Shown here piece after piece: positions 6,300 through 6,491 of a DNA stretch of 6,491 nucleotides (the stretch's first letter is position 1; each line of letters starts with the position of its first letter). The position numbers and the translations under genes were made by a program. Source of the stretch: Thermoplasmata archaeon (GTDB lineage Archaea; Thermoplasmatota; Thermoplasmata; Thermoplasmatales; Thermoplasmataceae); NCBI GenBank assembly GCA_021850745.1, contig JAJZKX010000111.1:1-6491 (forward strand). The letters are read 5' to 3'. Below the pieces are notes generated by a model, which was given only the letters and a program-made list of their open reading frames with translations, was not told where the DNA came from and ran no database searches.

Positions 6300-6491
6300 A
6301 GAAATGGAGGGTACACCAGTTCCTCCAGACAGGGCCCTGGAACTCAGGGGCATCTCCCGGAGAGTCATGCTCAAGATGTCCATTCCCTTCATTTTCCTCC
6401 TTTTTATTTTGATAATACTTTCGGCGGCTTTGCAGATTATAAAGGGCTCTTCCTTTTCCGGGCCAATGCCTGTTATAATAATCATAATTGG
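6289..6491 (+). CDS. N-terminal part of a predicted membrane protein of unknown function (3' end outside window)
   Basis: The frame from ATG 6289 is open to the window end, giving 67 codons plus two bases. It overlaps the ATPase stop (6297-6299) by 11 bases in a different frame, typical of a translationally coupled operon gene. The product starts with a charged, Pro-containing cytoplasmic-looking segment (residues 1-29, with Arg24, Arg25 and Lys29), then a strongly hydrophobic helix (about 31-51, SIPFIFLLFILIILSAALQI), a short loop KGSSFSGPMP, and what looks like the start of a second helix (VIIIII). The basic residues before helix 1 suggest an inside N-terminus. The only Shine-Dalgarno-like run, GGAG at 6272-6275, is 13 bases before the ATG, rather far; ATG 6304 (codon 6) is an alternative start without a clear site. 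I do not recognise the family. Position suggests an accessory of the transporter or simply the next operon gene. Confidence 0.65.
   Translation, partial: MANEEMEGTPVPPDRALELRGISRRVMLKMSIPFIFLLFILIILSAALQIIKGSSFSGPMPVIIIII

Noticed and set aside
6296..6412. ATGA overlap start directly at the ATPase stop
   Set aside because: The frame from this ATG ends after 38 codons with a Trp/Ser/Cys/Phe-rich product of no recognisable pattern. The ATG at 6289 gives a much more protein-like open frame.
1..6491. tRNA, rRNA, CRISPR array, insertion sequence, attachment site or origin
   Set aside because: Nearly the whole window is occupied by continuous coding frames. No direct repeat array, terminal inverted repeats, transposase motif or tRNA-like fold was seen in the short gaps.

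Overview
The window carries one co-directional cluster, all on the + strand, encoding an ABC importer of the dipeptide/oligopeptide (Dpp/Opp) class. It most likely comes from an archaeon, probably of the Thermoplasmatales or close relatives. The signs are the archaeal-style ATPase wording (MRWKEISMVFQGAMNSLNP), heavy use of AGG/AGA and ATA codons, strong GGAGGT/GGTGA ribosome binding sites, a TTG start, a binding protein anchored by a C-terminal membrane helix, and extracytoplasmic regions rich in Ser/Thr/Asn with many N-glycosylation sequons. Base composition is close to half G+C by eye. The order-level assignment is inference.

Layout: 1-702 is the 3' end of an extracytoplasmic, membrane-anchored protein, probably the solute-binding subunit, with an Ig-like beta domain. 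703-763 is a T-rich spacer with a short hairpin across the stop codon and U-tracts, a plausible attenuator between the binding-protein gene and the transporter core. 764-1723 is a standard DppB-type permease. 1735-3999 is a DppC-type permease of 754 residues, more than twice the usual size, because about 440 residues are inserted in the first extracytoplasmic loop; the insert reads like a PQQ-type beta-propeller. 4005-6299 is a single 764-residue protein fusing the DppD-like and DppF-like ATPases, each half with a complete ATPase motif set and its own four-cysteine C-terminal module. 6289 to the window end is the start of another gene for a small or membrane protein, overlapping the ATPase stop by 11 bases.

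Together the genes form a complete importer: a captured solute is passed to the DppB/DppC pore and moved inward by the fused ATPase. The tight spacing (11 bases, 5 bases, then an overlap) points to one transcription unit with coupled translation from 764 onward. Substrate cannot be read from the sequence: archaeal members of this class carry peptides or oligosaccharides. The most unusual element is the propeller-like domain inside the permease, which would place a large glycosylated platform on the outer face of the pore, where the binding protein docks. No RNA genes, CRISPR arrays, mobile elements or attachment sites were seen.
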